64,000 nucleotides of DNA from Streptococcaceae bacterium (GTDB lineage: Bacteria > Bacillota > Bacilli > Lactobacillales > Streptococcaceae). The notes below the pieces were generated by a model. The model saw only the letters and a list, made by a program, of their open reading frames with translations. It was not told where the DNA came from and did no database searches. The stretch is from NCBI GenBank assembly GCA_902363395.1, contig CABIZZ010000003.1, positions 62,001-126,000 on the forward strand, read 5' to 3'. The position numbers and the translations under genes are program-made. This document shows, piece after piece, positions 17,768 through 24,662 of the stretch (positions are counted from its first letter, which is position 1; each line of letters begins with the position of its first letter).

Positions 17768-18796
17768 CTACAGGTCGTCTTTTCCTATGCCCCAATAGGC
17801 TGAGCTTTGTTGCTCTTGTTTGTACTGCTGAATATCAGTCTCATCTGTTTCCGTTAGTTTGGATATCCCAATCTCAAGTAAGTGTTGAATATAGCCATTT
17901 GCCTTTTCTTGTCCGTAAGATTCTGCTTTTGCTACATAGAGTTTTCCAAGTGTTCGTGAGACTTGCTTCTCTGTCCATAGCTCAGACCGTTTTAGGGTGG
18001 GTTTTGTCCGCTTTACACTTAAGACCGTCTTTTCTTGTGTTTCTAAGTAGTCATTCCACCATTTTACGTTTTTTCTTCGCCAACGGTTGGAATCCTTATC
18101 TCTCGGACTGACAAAGCGATAGTGTCCATTAATCGCTTCAAAGTAAATCTCTTTAAGGGGACGTCCTTTTTTTATCTGTTGAGCCAGTAAGTTTGCCTTT
18201 TCTTGCCAACATCTAAGCTCTGCTCTTGTCCATGATGAGGGCATTTCTGGTAAATCTTTATCCAGTTTTTGTTCTAATAGCTTATTATAGATGCACCATT
18301 GCTGAGTACCTCTAACACCAATCGTTACCATTTCACCAACCTTTTCACCATTTTCAAGAATACTCTTTTCATGGTAATCAAAGGTTTTAGCGGTTGATAT
18401 GCAGAGTTGCTTTTTACAATAACTATAAATAAGCGGGACGGATAGGCTATCATCAAAAATATCATTGGCGATATCTAGTCTTGTAAAGTTACTATGGCAT
18501 TCAGAAATGCGTTTCATCAGGGTTACCCAGTTATTGACATTGCTTTCCATGTATTCTTCATACTGACGGCACCCCTGCCCTCTCAGTTCGATAAAAACTC
18601 CCATTTTTGATTCCCAGTCTTTATTGAAGTAAACCTTTATCTCTGAGAAGGCATAATGCCTTTGGTACTTGTTTATCCCCCATTCATTGAGAACAAACTT
18701 ATCTTTAGGAAGAATGAGGATTTTCTCAATGACATCATCTGGAGCTAAGCCTTTAATCGTTACGGCTAAGTAGTCTAACATCACTGAGTTATCCAT
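17768..18796 (-). CDS. Replication initiation factor / MobT-like relaxase (Rep_trans family)
   Basis: 342 aa. Rep_trans features include the N-terminal MLDYLAVTIKG, the GVFIELRGQGCRQYE stretch, FTRLDIANDIFDD and TIGVRGTQQWCIYNKLLEQK with a Tyr-x-Lys active-site-like motif, then WTRAELRCWQ. Relatives are rolling-circle initiators and the MobT relaxases of Tn916/ICESt3-type elements that nick oriT. It starts 2 nt after the preceding gene, with GGAG inside that gene's end. No partner coupling protein is encoded on this element. Confidence 0.82.
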   Translation of the reverse strand: MDNSVMLDYLAVTIKGLAPDDVIEKILILPKDKFVLNEWGINKYQRHYAFSEIKVYFNKDWESKMGVFIELRGQGCRQYEEYMESNVNNWVTLMKRISECHSNFTRLDIANDIFDDSLSVPLIYSYCKKQLCISTAKTFDYHEKSILENGEKVGEMVTIGVRGTQQWCIYNKLLEQKLDKDLPEMPSSWTRAELRCWQEKANLLAQQIKKGRPLKEIYFEAINGHYRFVSPRDKDSNRWRRKNVKWWNDYLETQEKTVLSVKRTKPTLKRSELWTEKQVSRTLGKLYVAKAESYGQEKANGYIQHLLEIGISKLTETDETDIQQYKQEQQSSAYWGIGKDDL

Positions 18797-18798
18797 GT

Positions 18799-19230
18799 CT
18801 AGGCTCCAATAAATTTAATATCAGTTGCCACTAGTTTTAAGCCTCCCCAATTTCCACCACCATTATTATTAGCTCGCCAACTAAGGTGGACTTCTGGATT
18901 GACAAGTTCTACTACAAGTGAGTTCAGCTCATCCTTTTCAACGGATTTAGCCAACTTGTCAAGGTTGTCTACAATCTCCAAGCGAATACCCTTGAGGTCA
19001 TCAGGGGAATAGCCCAGGTCTTTCAAGGCTTGGATTTTGTCTGTATCTTGTACAGAGCAAGTAATTTTAGCTACTTCATCTGTCGAAATGCTTTCGCCAT
19101 TGACATTTTTATAGACTGGTGCAACTCGTGAAGAAAGGATGGTCACTTTCTTTGGAATGTCAAATTGTGATTTATCCAATTTCAAGTCGCCAACTTTTAT
19201 AGTTTCGTCTGTTAAGTTAAATTTTGTCAT
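18799..19230 (-). CDS. Hypothetical protein of the mobilization/replication module
   Basis: 143 aa, soluble, acidic, beginning MTKFNLTDETIKVGDLKLDKS. It resembles small proteins seen immediately before Rep_trans genes in streptococcal elements, but I cannot name a function. ATG 19230 was chosen because AGGAG lies 8 nt upstream; a longer form from 19248 would start inside that site. It is tightly linked to the relaxase gene (2-nt gap). Confidence 0.7.
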   Translation of the reverse strand: MTKFNLTDETIKVGDLKLDKSQFDIPKKVTILSSRVAPVYKNVNGESISTDEVAKITCSVQDTDKIQALKDLGYSPDDLKGIRLEIVDNLDKLAKSVEKDELNSLVVELVNPEVHLSWRANNNGGGNWGGLKLVATDIKFIGA

Positions 19231-19240
19231 GTTTTTTCTC

Positions 19241-19507
19241 CTATTCATAAAAGCTACGCCTACATGAAATCAATTGTAAACCGTTGATATCATAGGCTTC
19301 ATAAATGTTTTTTCGTGAAATTTGCTTCAAATCACTGAACCCCTTGCGTATCAAGGAATTTGACCACATTTTATGTATGTGTGCACCCCCTAATAGGGAC
19401 TGGGGTGCAAATGTCAAATCGAGTTCAGCCGTTTGCCACCTTTCCCACCTGCTCTGGGCTACCGTGTTGACCACTCGCCCAGTGGTGGGGTGGCGAACCG
19501 TCTTCAT
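19241..19507 (-). CDS. Possible small ORF spanning the candidate oriT
   Basis: 88 codons, starting on a 4-nt ATGA overlap with the preceding gene and having no ribosome binding site of its own. The first 45 codons lie in unusually GC-rich DNA that forms the hairpins described under the candidate oriT; the rest is AT-rich. The reading frame may be real (coupled) or simply open across a structural DNA region. No family recognised. Confidence 0.4.
   Translation of the reverse strand: MKTVRHPTTGRVVNTVAQSRWERWQTAELDLTFAPQSLLGGAHIHKMWSNSLIRKGFSDLKQISRKNIYEAYDINGLQLISCRRSFYE
19342..19409. other. Candidate oriT/nic region
   Basis: TGCACCCC (19382-19389) and GGGGTGCA (19402-19409) form an 8-bp stem whose loop holds CTAATAGGG. 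A CCTTG-cgtat-CAAGG hairpin lies at 19342-19356. As I recall, MobT-type origins (Tn916, ICEBs1) have a C-run, CTAACAG and a G-run around nic. The position two genes upstream of the relaxase fits. Inference only. Confidence 0.5.
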
Positions 19508-19959
19508 CGATGAAAGAAGCTAAGTCTCTTAAATGATTTCTTTTCAGTCTCTTTCTCTAAGGTCTGGATTCTATCCAGAAGCACTTCTAACTCCTGTTTC
19601 AACTTTGCTAGGTTCCTTCGATAATCTTCTCGGATTTCCTTAAAGGAGACCTCTAGCTCATCAACAAGTTCTCTAATAGGTTTTTGATAATCATTTTCTT
19701 TAGAAAACCCATAAACACTTAGAATTGCTCTTTCCAGCCCCAACGAAGACTTCTTATCAGCAATCGCTTGAAAATGATTTAGGTCATCTTCTGTAAAAAG
19801 ATAAACTTTAGAATAAGATTTTCGACCCGTTCTCACTCTACTTTCATTGAATTGAGTACCAGTTAGACTTTCAATCTTTAACCGCCACTTTTTCAATGTT
19901 GAGACTGAGTTGAGACCATCAACCCTATCTACAACTTCTTGATAATCGTATTTACTCAT
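19504..19959 (-). CDS. Helix-turn-helix/coiled-coil accessory protein of the element
   Basis: 151 aa. The N-terminus (SVSTLKKWRLKIESLTGTQF...KVYLFTEDDLNHFQAI) looks like a MerR-type DNA-binding fold of the kind in plasmid/ICE replication or partition accessory proteins. Residues about 95-140 are a strong Lys/Glu/Leu coiled coil. It overlaps its neighbours by 1 and 4 nt, so it is part of the same polycistron as the relaxase. Exact role unknown. Confidence 0.65.
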   Translation of the reverse strand: MSKYDYQEVVDRVDGLNSVSTLKKWRLKIESLTGTQFNESRVRTGRKSYSKVYLFTEDDLNHFQAIADKKSSLGLERAILSVYGFSKENDYQKPIRELVDELEVSFKEIREDYRRNLAKLKQELEVLLDRIQTLEKETEKKSFKRLSFFHR

Positions 19960-20174
19960 TAGTTTACCTGTATTTTCTGATTAAGAAAGTCGTTCAAAAT
20001 CTGCAAAGAACTAGATTCAATCAATCGCTCAAATCCCATATCCTTGATAAGGCGATAGAGTTCTCTGTCATTCAAATCTTTACAATCCTCTGGTTTGATT
20101 AAGACTTTCTCTTGTGTATCTGGTGAGTAGGCTACCCACTCTACCATTTGTAGTTCCATACCTGTTAAATTCAT
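19959..20174 (-). CDS. Hypothetical small protein, first gene of the mobilization operon
   Basis: 71 aa, soluble and acidic (MNLTGMELQMVEWVAYSPDTQEK). ATG 20174 is chosen because GAGGG lies 6 nt upstream; a TTG at 20204 would extend it without such a site. It overlaps the next gene by 1 nt. No family recognised. Confidence 0.6.
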   Translation of the reverse strand: MNLTGMELQMVEWVAYSPDTQEKVLIKPEDCKDLNDRELYRLIKDMGFERLIESSSLQILNDFLNQKIQVN

Positions 20175-20228
20175 AATTACCCTCTTTTCTGATTCTGCAT
20201 TCAACTAGCGTTTATCCGAAATATCTGG

Positions 20229-20292
20229 TATAATCACAGCAATTAGATTTACTGTCCTTGAACGATGTACCAGATTGTTCAAGGATTTTTTG
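20229..20292 (+). ncRNA. Candidate short terminated RNA in the element control region
   Basis: TGG-TATAAT (TATAAT 20229-20234) on the plus strand is followed about 22 nt later by CCTTGAAC (20256-20263) pairing with GTTCAAGG (20277-20284) and TTTTTT. The RNA would be about 50 nt, with no gene upstream to explain the terminator. It is divergent from the mobilization operon, whose promoter must lie in the same 100 bp. Antisense or attenuator roles are possible. The rest of the gap 20175-20494 holds the operator-like repeats. Confidence 0.5.
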
Positions 20293-20340
20293 TACCTTCC
20301 TTTCTTTTTTGATTGTTGGGTTAGCTCCTCTCTAACACGC

Positions 20341-20477
20341 ATGTACGGTTTTATGTACGTTTGGTGTAAAATTTTTGAGCAACCTTAATGCTCATCAATA
20401 ATTATATACGATATCATACACGGAGTCAAGCGTTTTTCTCAAAAAATGTACGATTTTATAAACACCTGTGTTATAAT
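20341..20477 (+). promoter_or_regulatory. Repressor promoter with ATGTACG operator-like repeats
   Basis: ATGTACGGTTTTATGTACG (20341-20359) and ATGTACGATTTTATA (20446-20460) are related, with TATACGATATCATACA between them. The second copy sits where the -35 of TGT-TATAAT (20472-20477) would be. They are likely binding sites of the XRE repressor encoded just downstream. Confidence 0.65.
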
Positions 20478-20494
20478 AGTCTGAGAGGTAACCT

Positions 20495-21415
20495 ATGTTT
20501 GAAATACTTAAACCTGATAAAAAGACTGTTGGTCAAAGATTAAGACAAGTCAAAGATGAATTAAATTTGTCTTTTACTGAATTTGGAAACCGTCTTGGAT
20601 TAAAAAAATCAACGATTAACGCATATGTAAGAGGAGATAACTTAGCTCCTCTTGAAGTTTTAGAGAAAGTGTCAAAAATCTATGGAAAACCCGTAGGTTG
20701 GTTTTACTACGGAGAATTGGAAGAATATATTGAACTTTACCTTAGAAAACTTGGTTATGGCACATTCCTAGATGAGTATCCTGATACTCCATTAAAAATA
20801 AAAGAAGAGCTTTTTAGAATAAAAACAAATCCAATACAATCGGTCACAAGAAGTGGGGGAGTAACCATTGGAACATTTGAAAATCCTGACTGGGAAAATG
20901 AATTTGGATACCCAAAAGAAGGCTACCTAGATGATATCTTTTTTGAAATGCTTTATGATACGCTGAGGGACACAATTAGGAAGGAAGCCAAAACCTACTT
21001 AAGCCAGCAAGACGGACTTGATGATACTAAAATCAACGAACTTTCTGATTACTTTGCTAACCAAATCTATACTTCATATGATTTTATCGGAAATCTAGAA
21101 ATCCTTTCCAAAGATAAAATCAAAAAAGAAATTAAAAAGGGCTATGAACGCCTGATTAAAGATTCGCCATCAGCAGGTGTAGAAGTTAGCTATGATTCCA
21201 ATTACCTACTCGGTTTTCTAATCAATACACTTGCAGATAGCCAAGCAACAAGGCAATTACTTTCAGATATGTCCCAAGCAACAGTTGGTATGCCTTTTTC
21301 ACAATTTCATGAAGGGCATGAATTAGTTGAAATTATCCAATCTGTCAGACCACGACTGATAGAACTATACAATAATACGACCTTTGATGACTGGACTGAC
21401 TGGGCGGAGAAATAA
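20495..21415 (+). CDS. XRE family transcriptional regulator of the element
   Basis: 306 aa. The N-terminal helix-turn-helix (VGQRLRQVKDELNLSFTEFGNRLGLKKSTINAYVRGDNLAPLEVLEKVSKIYG) occupies residues about 12-66. The long C-terminal part is unassigned, as in immunity repressors of streptococcal ICE/phages. It is divergent from the mobilization operon, and GAGGT stands 7 nt before the ATG. It likely keeps transfer and excision genes off and represses its own promoter. Confidence 0.82.
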   Translation: MFEILKPDKKTVGQRLRQVKDELNLSFTEFGNRLGLKKSTINAYVRGDNLAPLEVLEKVSKIYGKPVGWFYYGELEEYIELYLRKLGYGTFLDEYPDTPLKIKEELFRIKTNPIQSVTRSGGVTIGTFENPDWENEFGYPKEGYLDDIFFEMLYDTLRDTIRKEAKTYLSQQDGLDDTKINELSDYFANQIYTSYDFIGNLEILSKDKIKKEIKKGYERLIKDSPSAGVEVSYDSNYLLGFLINTLADSQATRQLLSDMSQATVGMPFSQFHEGHELVEIIQSVRPRLIELYNNTTFDDWTDWAEK

Positions 21416-21581
21416 TCACGTGGTTTTCGCGTGACTTTCGCGTGATTTTCGATATCTTTTTAAAACGAACTACTCAAAAATGCTTTAAAATCAAGCAAAA
21501 TTGAGTATTATCAAAAATTTTTTTCGCGTGATTTTCGCGTGATACCCTGCAATTTGATTTTTTAAGTTAGGAGGAAAAAGT
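21416..21581 (+). repeat. Two clusters of TTTCGCGTGA direct repeats around a palindrome
   Basis: CGCGTGA copies occur in two pairs (21427-21446 and 21526-21543) with 11-bp spacing in each pair. Between them TACTCAA-N3-TGC and GCA-N3-TTGAGTA form an inverted repeat (about 21470-21511). There is no reading frame. The arrangement looks like a protein-binding control region for the downstream Schlafen-type gene. Confidence 0.65.
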
Positions 21582-23066
21582 GTGGAATTAAAAATTGAAG
21601 GCAATGATTTAGAGTACAAAAAAGCTAAAAAAGCACTTCCTGATTCTTTCTGGGAGACCTATTCTGCTTTCGCAAACACCAATGGTGGAAAAGTTGTCTT
21701 GGGAGTAGATGAAAATAATGAAGACCCTTTTCAGGGAGTTATGAATCCTGAAAAAGTTAGGAATGACTTGTTTAATCTAGTCTCTAATAGAAAAAAAGTA
21801 AGTTGTAATTTGCTAACCGATAATGATATTGAGTACATTGATATTCCTGATAAAAATCGTCAACTTATGGTAATAACGATTAGAGAAGCCAGTAGTGACC
21901 AAAAACCTGTCCATCTTAAAAATGATTTTAGAGAATCTTATAAAAGGTTAGGGGAAGGTGATGTTAGACTTGATAAAGAAGAGCTAAAGTATCTCATGGC
22001 AAGCTCCCATGATGATATTGATGGCGAACTCCTAACTAACTATGACGAAAGTGACCTCAATATTGAATCAATCGAAGAGTATAAAAAACTCCTAATCGAA
22101 TTAAGCGGGAACACTAAGTACACCAATATGCCACTTAGGGACTTCTTAACTGAAATTGGTGTTTTTAAGAAGGATAGAACAGATGGCTCTTATAAGTTGA
22201 CTGCAGGAGGGTTACTATTTTTCGGGAAATACAACTCCATAATATCTAGGTATCCTAAATTTCAATTAGACTACTTTGAAAAGGACAACTCACTTTCTAC
22301 TAGGTGGAATGATAGGATTTCAACAGGGGACATGATGTACCCTGATTTGAACATGTATGACTTTTTTAATTTAGCATACAAGAAATTAACTGCAACTACC
22401 AACGATAGGTTCGAACTCAATGATAAATCTGCCCATCGTTTACCATTTAAAAAAGATTTATCTGAATCTATACGTGAAGCACTAGTAAACTGCTTAATGC
22501 ACGCTTACTATGACTTTGACTCACCTATCGTTATCACCGCATATAATGATTTTTATGAATTTAAGAATCCAGGAAAAATGAAAATTTCTATTCCTGAGTT
22601 TATACATGGCGGTACGTCAAAAACACGAAACGGTACAATTTCATCGCTATTCAGAAGAATCGGAATGTCTGAGAAGGCTGGCTCAGGCGGGCCAAAAATC
22701 TTTGATGTGTCAGAAAAATACAAATTGAAAATTCCCGAAGTTTCAACTACTTTTGATAGTACTATCGTAACCATTTGGAAAGTGGACTTGTTGTCTTCAT
22801 ACCAAGATGTAACACAAGATGAAAGAGCTATTCTCAAGTACATAATCGAAAATGAAAGCATTAGCAAAAACGATGTTATTGAGAATAATCTGATGACAGA
22901 ATATAAGTTCAGAGAAAACTTAAAAACTCTTCAAAGCAAGCAATATATAGAGGTAATTGGCAAGGGACGTTCAACAAAATATGTTCTTCCTAGAACATCA
23001 TCTGAACAATATCATATCATCAAACAAAAAATTAAAAACCTTGGTGATTTTATGACCAAGAACTAA
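21582..23066 (+). CDS. Schlafen/AlbA_2 domain protein with GHKL-like C-terminus
   Basis: 494 aa. The N-terminus (residues about 1-130, EGNDLEYKKAKKALPDSFWETYSAFANTNGGKVVLGVDE...) is the AlbA_2 Schlafen domain. The middle/C-terminal region (about 280-395: LSESIREALVNCLMHAYY, EFKNPGKMKI, GTSKTRNGTISSLFRRIGMSEKAGSGGPKI) is the HATPase_c_4 region found in RecG-like transcription-regulator proteins. A winged helix follows (about 405-465). GTG start with TAGGAGG 8 nt upstream. It is cargo at the right edge of the element; host or phage defence or regulation are open possibilities. Confidence 0.8.
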   Translation: MELKIEGNDLEYKKAKKALPDSFWETYSAFANTNGGKVVLGVDENNEDPFQGVMNPEKVRNDLFNLVSNRKKVSCNLLTDNDIEYIDIPDKNRQLMVITIREASSDQKPVHLKNDFRESYKRLGEGDVRLDKEELKYLMASSHDDIDGELLTNYDESDLNIESIEEYKKLLIELSGNTKYTNMPLRDFLTEIGVFKKDRTDGSYKLTAGGLLFFGKYNSIISRYPKFQLDYFEKDNSLSTRWNDRISTGDMMYPDLNMYDFFNLAYKKLTATTNDRFELNDKSAHRLPFKKDLSESIREALVNCLMHAYYDFDSPIVITAYNDFYEFKNPGKMKISIPEFIHGGTSKTRNGTISSLFRRIGMSEKAGSGGPKIFDVSEKYKLKIPEVSTTFDSTIVTIWKVDLLSSYQDVTQDERAILKYIIENESISKNDVIENNLMTEYKFRENLKTLQSKQYIEVIGKGRSTKYVLPRTSSEQYHIIKQKIKNLGDFMTKN

Positions 23067-23068
23067 AG

Positions 23069-23092
23069 TTTTATCTGATTTTTGTCTGATTA
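23069..23092 (+). repeat. Tandem arm-type repeat near attR
   Basis: TTTTATCTGA and TTTTTGTCTGA in tandem, identical to 13061-13084 except for one base and in the same orientation. Confidence 0.6.
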
Positions 23093-23154
23093 AAACTAAA
23101 GCAAGGTCAAAATCACCCTATTTCATCAATAATTGAAAGATTGAAAAGCCCATA

Positions 23155-23168
23155 AAATCAACGTTTCT
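23155..23168 (+). other. attR core of the integrative element
   Basis: AAATCAACGTTTCT, identical to 13021-13034. The flanking AAAGCCCATA corresponds to AAAGCCTATG at attL. Confidence 0.8.
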
Positions 23169-23175
23169 GTACATC

Positions 23176-23220
23176 ATGAAACTTGCTAAATTACATATTA
23201 CGCTTACTGAAGTTAAGTAG
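23176..23220 (+). pseudogene. Remnant of a second rpmG 3' end
   Basis: ATG...TAG encodes MKLAKLHITLTEVK, related to the L33 tail [23 protein letters not shown] is identical at both places. There is no ribosome binding site and only 14 codons, so it is not a functional gene. It may be a 3'-end scar left by an earlier insertion in rpmG. Confidence 0.55.
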
Positions 23221-23732
23221 GGGTTCAATACGAATCAATACATAAGAAAAACGCTGATTTAAAGCGTTTTTTCTTTTTGCCAAATGCGATATATTGCACT
23301 GTATTTCAATCCAAACTCTACCTTTTTCTCTACCTTTTTTCTTAAGACCTGGTTTGGAAAGTTTGGGTTTCAGTTGGATTAAAAATAGCGTCATATCAAG
23401 GCTTTTCAGAACGGAATCTACTGATTAATTTCATAAAATTTGAATCAGTATTTTTTAAACAGGGGAATAGTTTAGGTCTGTAAGAATTAACTTATACATT
23501 TACAAGGTTCATTCTGATCGACTTTATAACTGTCTAAGAAAAAAGTAAAGATTCATACAGTATCTAGATTTTCCAAAAATTCTTTATCATCAAATATTAT
23601 TAACAAAACTATCCAAACTAAATCCGATACATTGCTTCAAAGAATTCTTTAGTTGTTTGACTAGCGAGGTCTTTAATTAAAAAAATTTTTAAAATAATTA
23701 CCACCTTGACACATAAATTCTTGCTTTCCAAG
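23221..23732. other. Non-coding region with terminator and tandem repeat
   Basis: About 510 nt, AT-rich, with no credible gene. A terminator-like hairpin AAAACGCT/AGCGTTTT plus T run lies at 23247-23276. A perfect 12-bp tandem repeat CTCTACCTTTTT x2 lies at 23316-23339 and resembles integrase arm sites. The rest shows nothing recognisable. Confidence 0.6.
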
Positions 23733-23789
23733 TTTAAATGTGATATATTTATAACATAAATTTTAAGTGTTATATATTTATAACATAAA
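23721..23789 (+). promoter_or_regulatory. Promoter with two 28-bp tandem operator repeats
   Basis: TTGCTT (23721-23726), 17 bp, TATATT (23744-23749). Two 28-bp repeats (23733-23760 and 23762-23789, 26 of 28 identical) cover the -10 and the start region. Each holds the palindrome TGTTATA-TATT-TATAACA or a one-base variant. They are probable binding sites for the HTH protein at 24402-24626. Confidence 0.75.
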
Positions 23790-23802
23790 AAAGGAGTCTA
23801 TC

Positions 23803-24399
23803 GTGAAAAAAAGTCAAAAAATGCGTGGCCTCATTGCAATGATTGCCGTAGCTCTCTTTATTGATTTTATTGTTTTATTTGGTTCTAATCTTAGTTGGGG
23901 ATCCAAGTTAGTTATTACTGGTATTTCAGTGTCAGGTCAAATTATAGCTATATGGAGCTGGCTACATATGAAACCACGGCCTCATAAGATTCAGAAAGGT
24001 GAGAGGAAGACTATTTTTGACTTGTCTGCTAAGCTTTACACGATACTTTTTTTTGCAGCAAGCATTTTTTATACAGTAGGGATTTGGGTTGCGACCCCAA
24101 GCGAAAGTTCTGGTATTAAAGAATGGATTTTGGGAATTGGTCTCGTTATTGAAGTGATTGTATTTGGTTTTTTCTGTTTGAAAAATGTCAAGGAAACTCC
24201 GGACGAACGCTTTTATGCTAATTTAGCCAAGGCAGCTAGCTTGATGTTTGTTTTTATACTAGGCGCACTGATGATTCTAGCAGTTATCATTGGGTATATA
24301 GGGTCTCTCACTCTTCACATGGGCCAGATCTTTATTAGCATATCTGCCTTGATTTTCATCTTTGCGGTTGTCTATCTTATCTTGGAACGGAGAGGATAA
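23803..24399 (+). CDS. Polytopic membrane protein paired with an HTH regulator
   Basis: 198 aa with about six hydrophobic segments (residues about 8-30, 36-55, 78-98, 110-130, 145-165, 172-193). The GTG at 23803 is preferred because AAGGAG (23791-23796) lies 6 nt upstream; an earlier start at 23767 falls within the operator repeats. Family not identified with certainty; similar membrane protein/HTH pairs are common in streptococci. The next gene starts 2 nt after the stop. Confidence 0.75.
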   Translation: MKKSQKMRGLIAMIAVALFIDFIVLFGSNLSWGSKLVITGISVSGQIIAIWSWLHMKPRPHKIQKGERKTIFDLSAKLYTILFFAASIFYTVGIWVATPSESSGIKEWILGIGLVIEVIVFGFFCLKNVKETPDERFYANLAKAASLMFVFILGALMILAVIIGYIGSLTLHMGQIFISISALIFIFAVVYLILERRG

Positions 24400-24401
24400 G
24401 C

Positions 24402-24626
24402 ATGGCCAAAGAAAGCAAGATTATTACTAATCTCAAATCTGTTCGTGAGTCCACAGGCATGACCCAGCAGGAGTTAGCCGACCTCATCGGCATGCGACGC
24501 GAGACAATTCTGCACTTAGAAAATAACCGTTACAATCCTTCGCTAGAAATGGCTCTTAAAATTGCTCAAGTTTTTAATCTGAAAATAGAAGACCTCTTTG
24601 AACTCAGACAGAAAGAGGAAGCATAA
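24402..24626 (+). CDS. Small XRE (Cro/CI-type) transcriptional regulator
   Basis: 74 aa, almost entirely one HTH domain: LKSVRESTGMTQQELADLIGMRRETILHLENNRYNPSLEMALKIAQVFNLKIEDLFEL. It is of the YozG/Xre single-domain type that usually autoregulates with a neighbouring membrane protein. Cotranscribed with 23803-24399. The palindromic repeats upstream are its likely operators. Confidence 0.88.
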   Translation: MAKESKIITNLKSVRESTGMTQQELADLIGMRRETILHLENNRYNPSLEMALKIAQVFNLKIEDLFELRQKEEA

Positions 24627-24662
24627 TTCTTTTCGAGACCTAGTATTAAGTTCATTGATTAA

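Larger units (their letters stand above)
13011..23168. mobile_element. Integrative mobilizable element inserted in the rpmG terminator
   Basis: Bounded by a 24-bp direct repeat (13011-13034 and 23145-23168, 22 of 24 identical, with a perfect 14-bp core AAATCAACGTTTCT). It carries a tyrosine integrase, a small Xis-like protein, a Rep_trans/MobT-like relaxase, accessory genes, a candidate oriT and an XRE repressor. Cargo is marR-uvrA2 at the left and a Schlafen-type gene at the right. No FtsK/TcpA coupling protein or type IV secretion genes are present, so it is probably mobilizable (IME) and not self-transmissible. Its AT-rich codon use differs from the neighbouring housekeeping genes. Confidence 0.85.

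Noticed and set aside
21416-21581. Repeats before the Schlafen-type gene as a mini CRISPR
   Set aside because: Repeat units are only 7-11 bp at 11-bp period, with no unique spacers of regular length.
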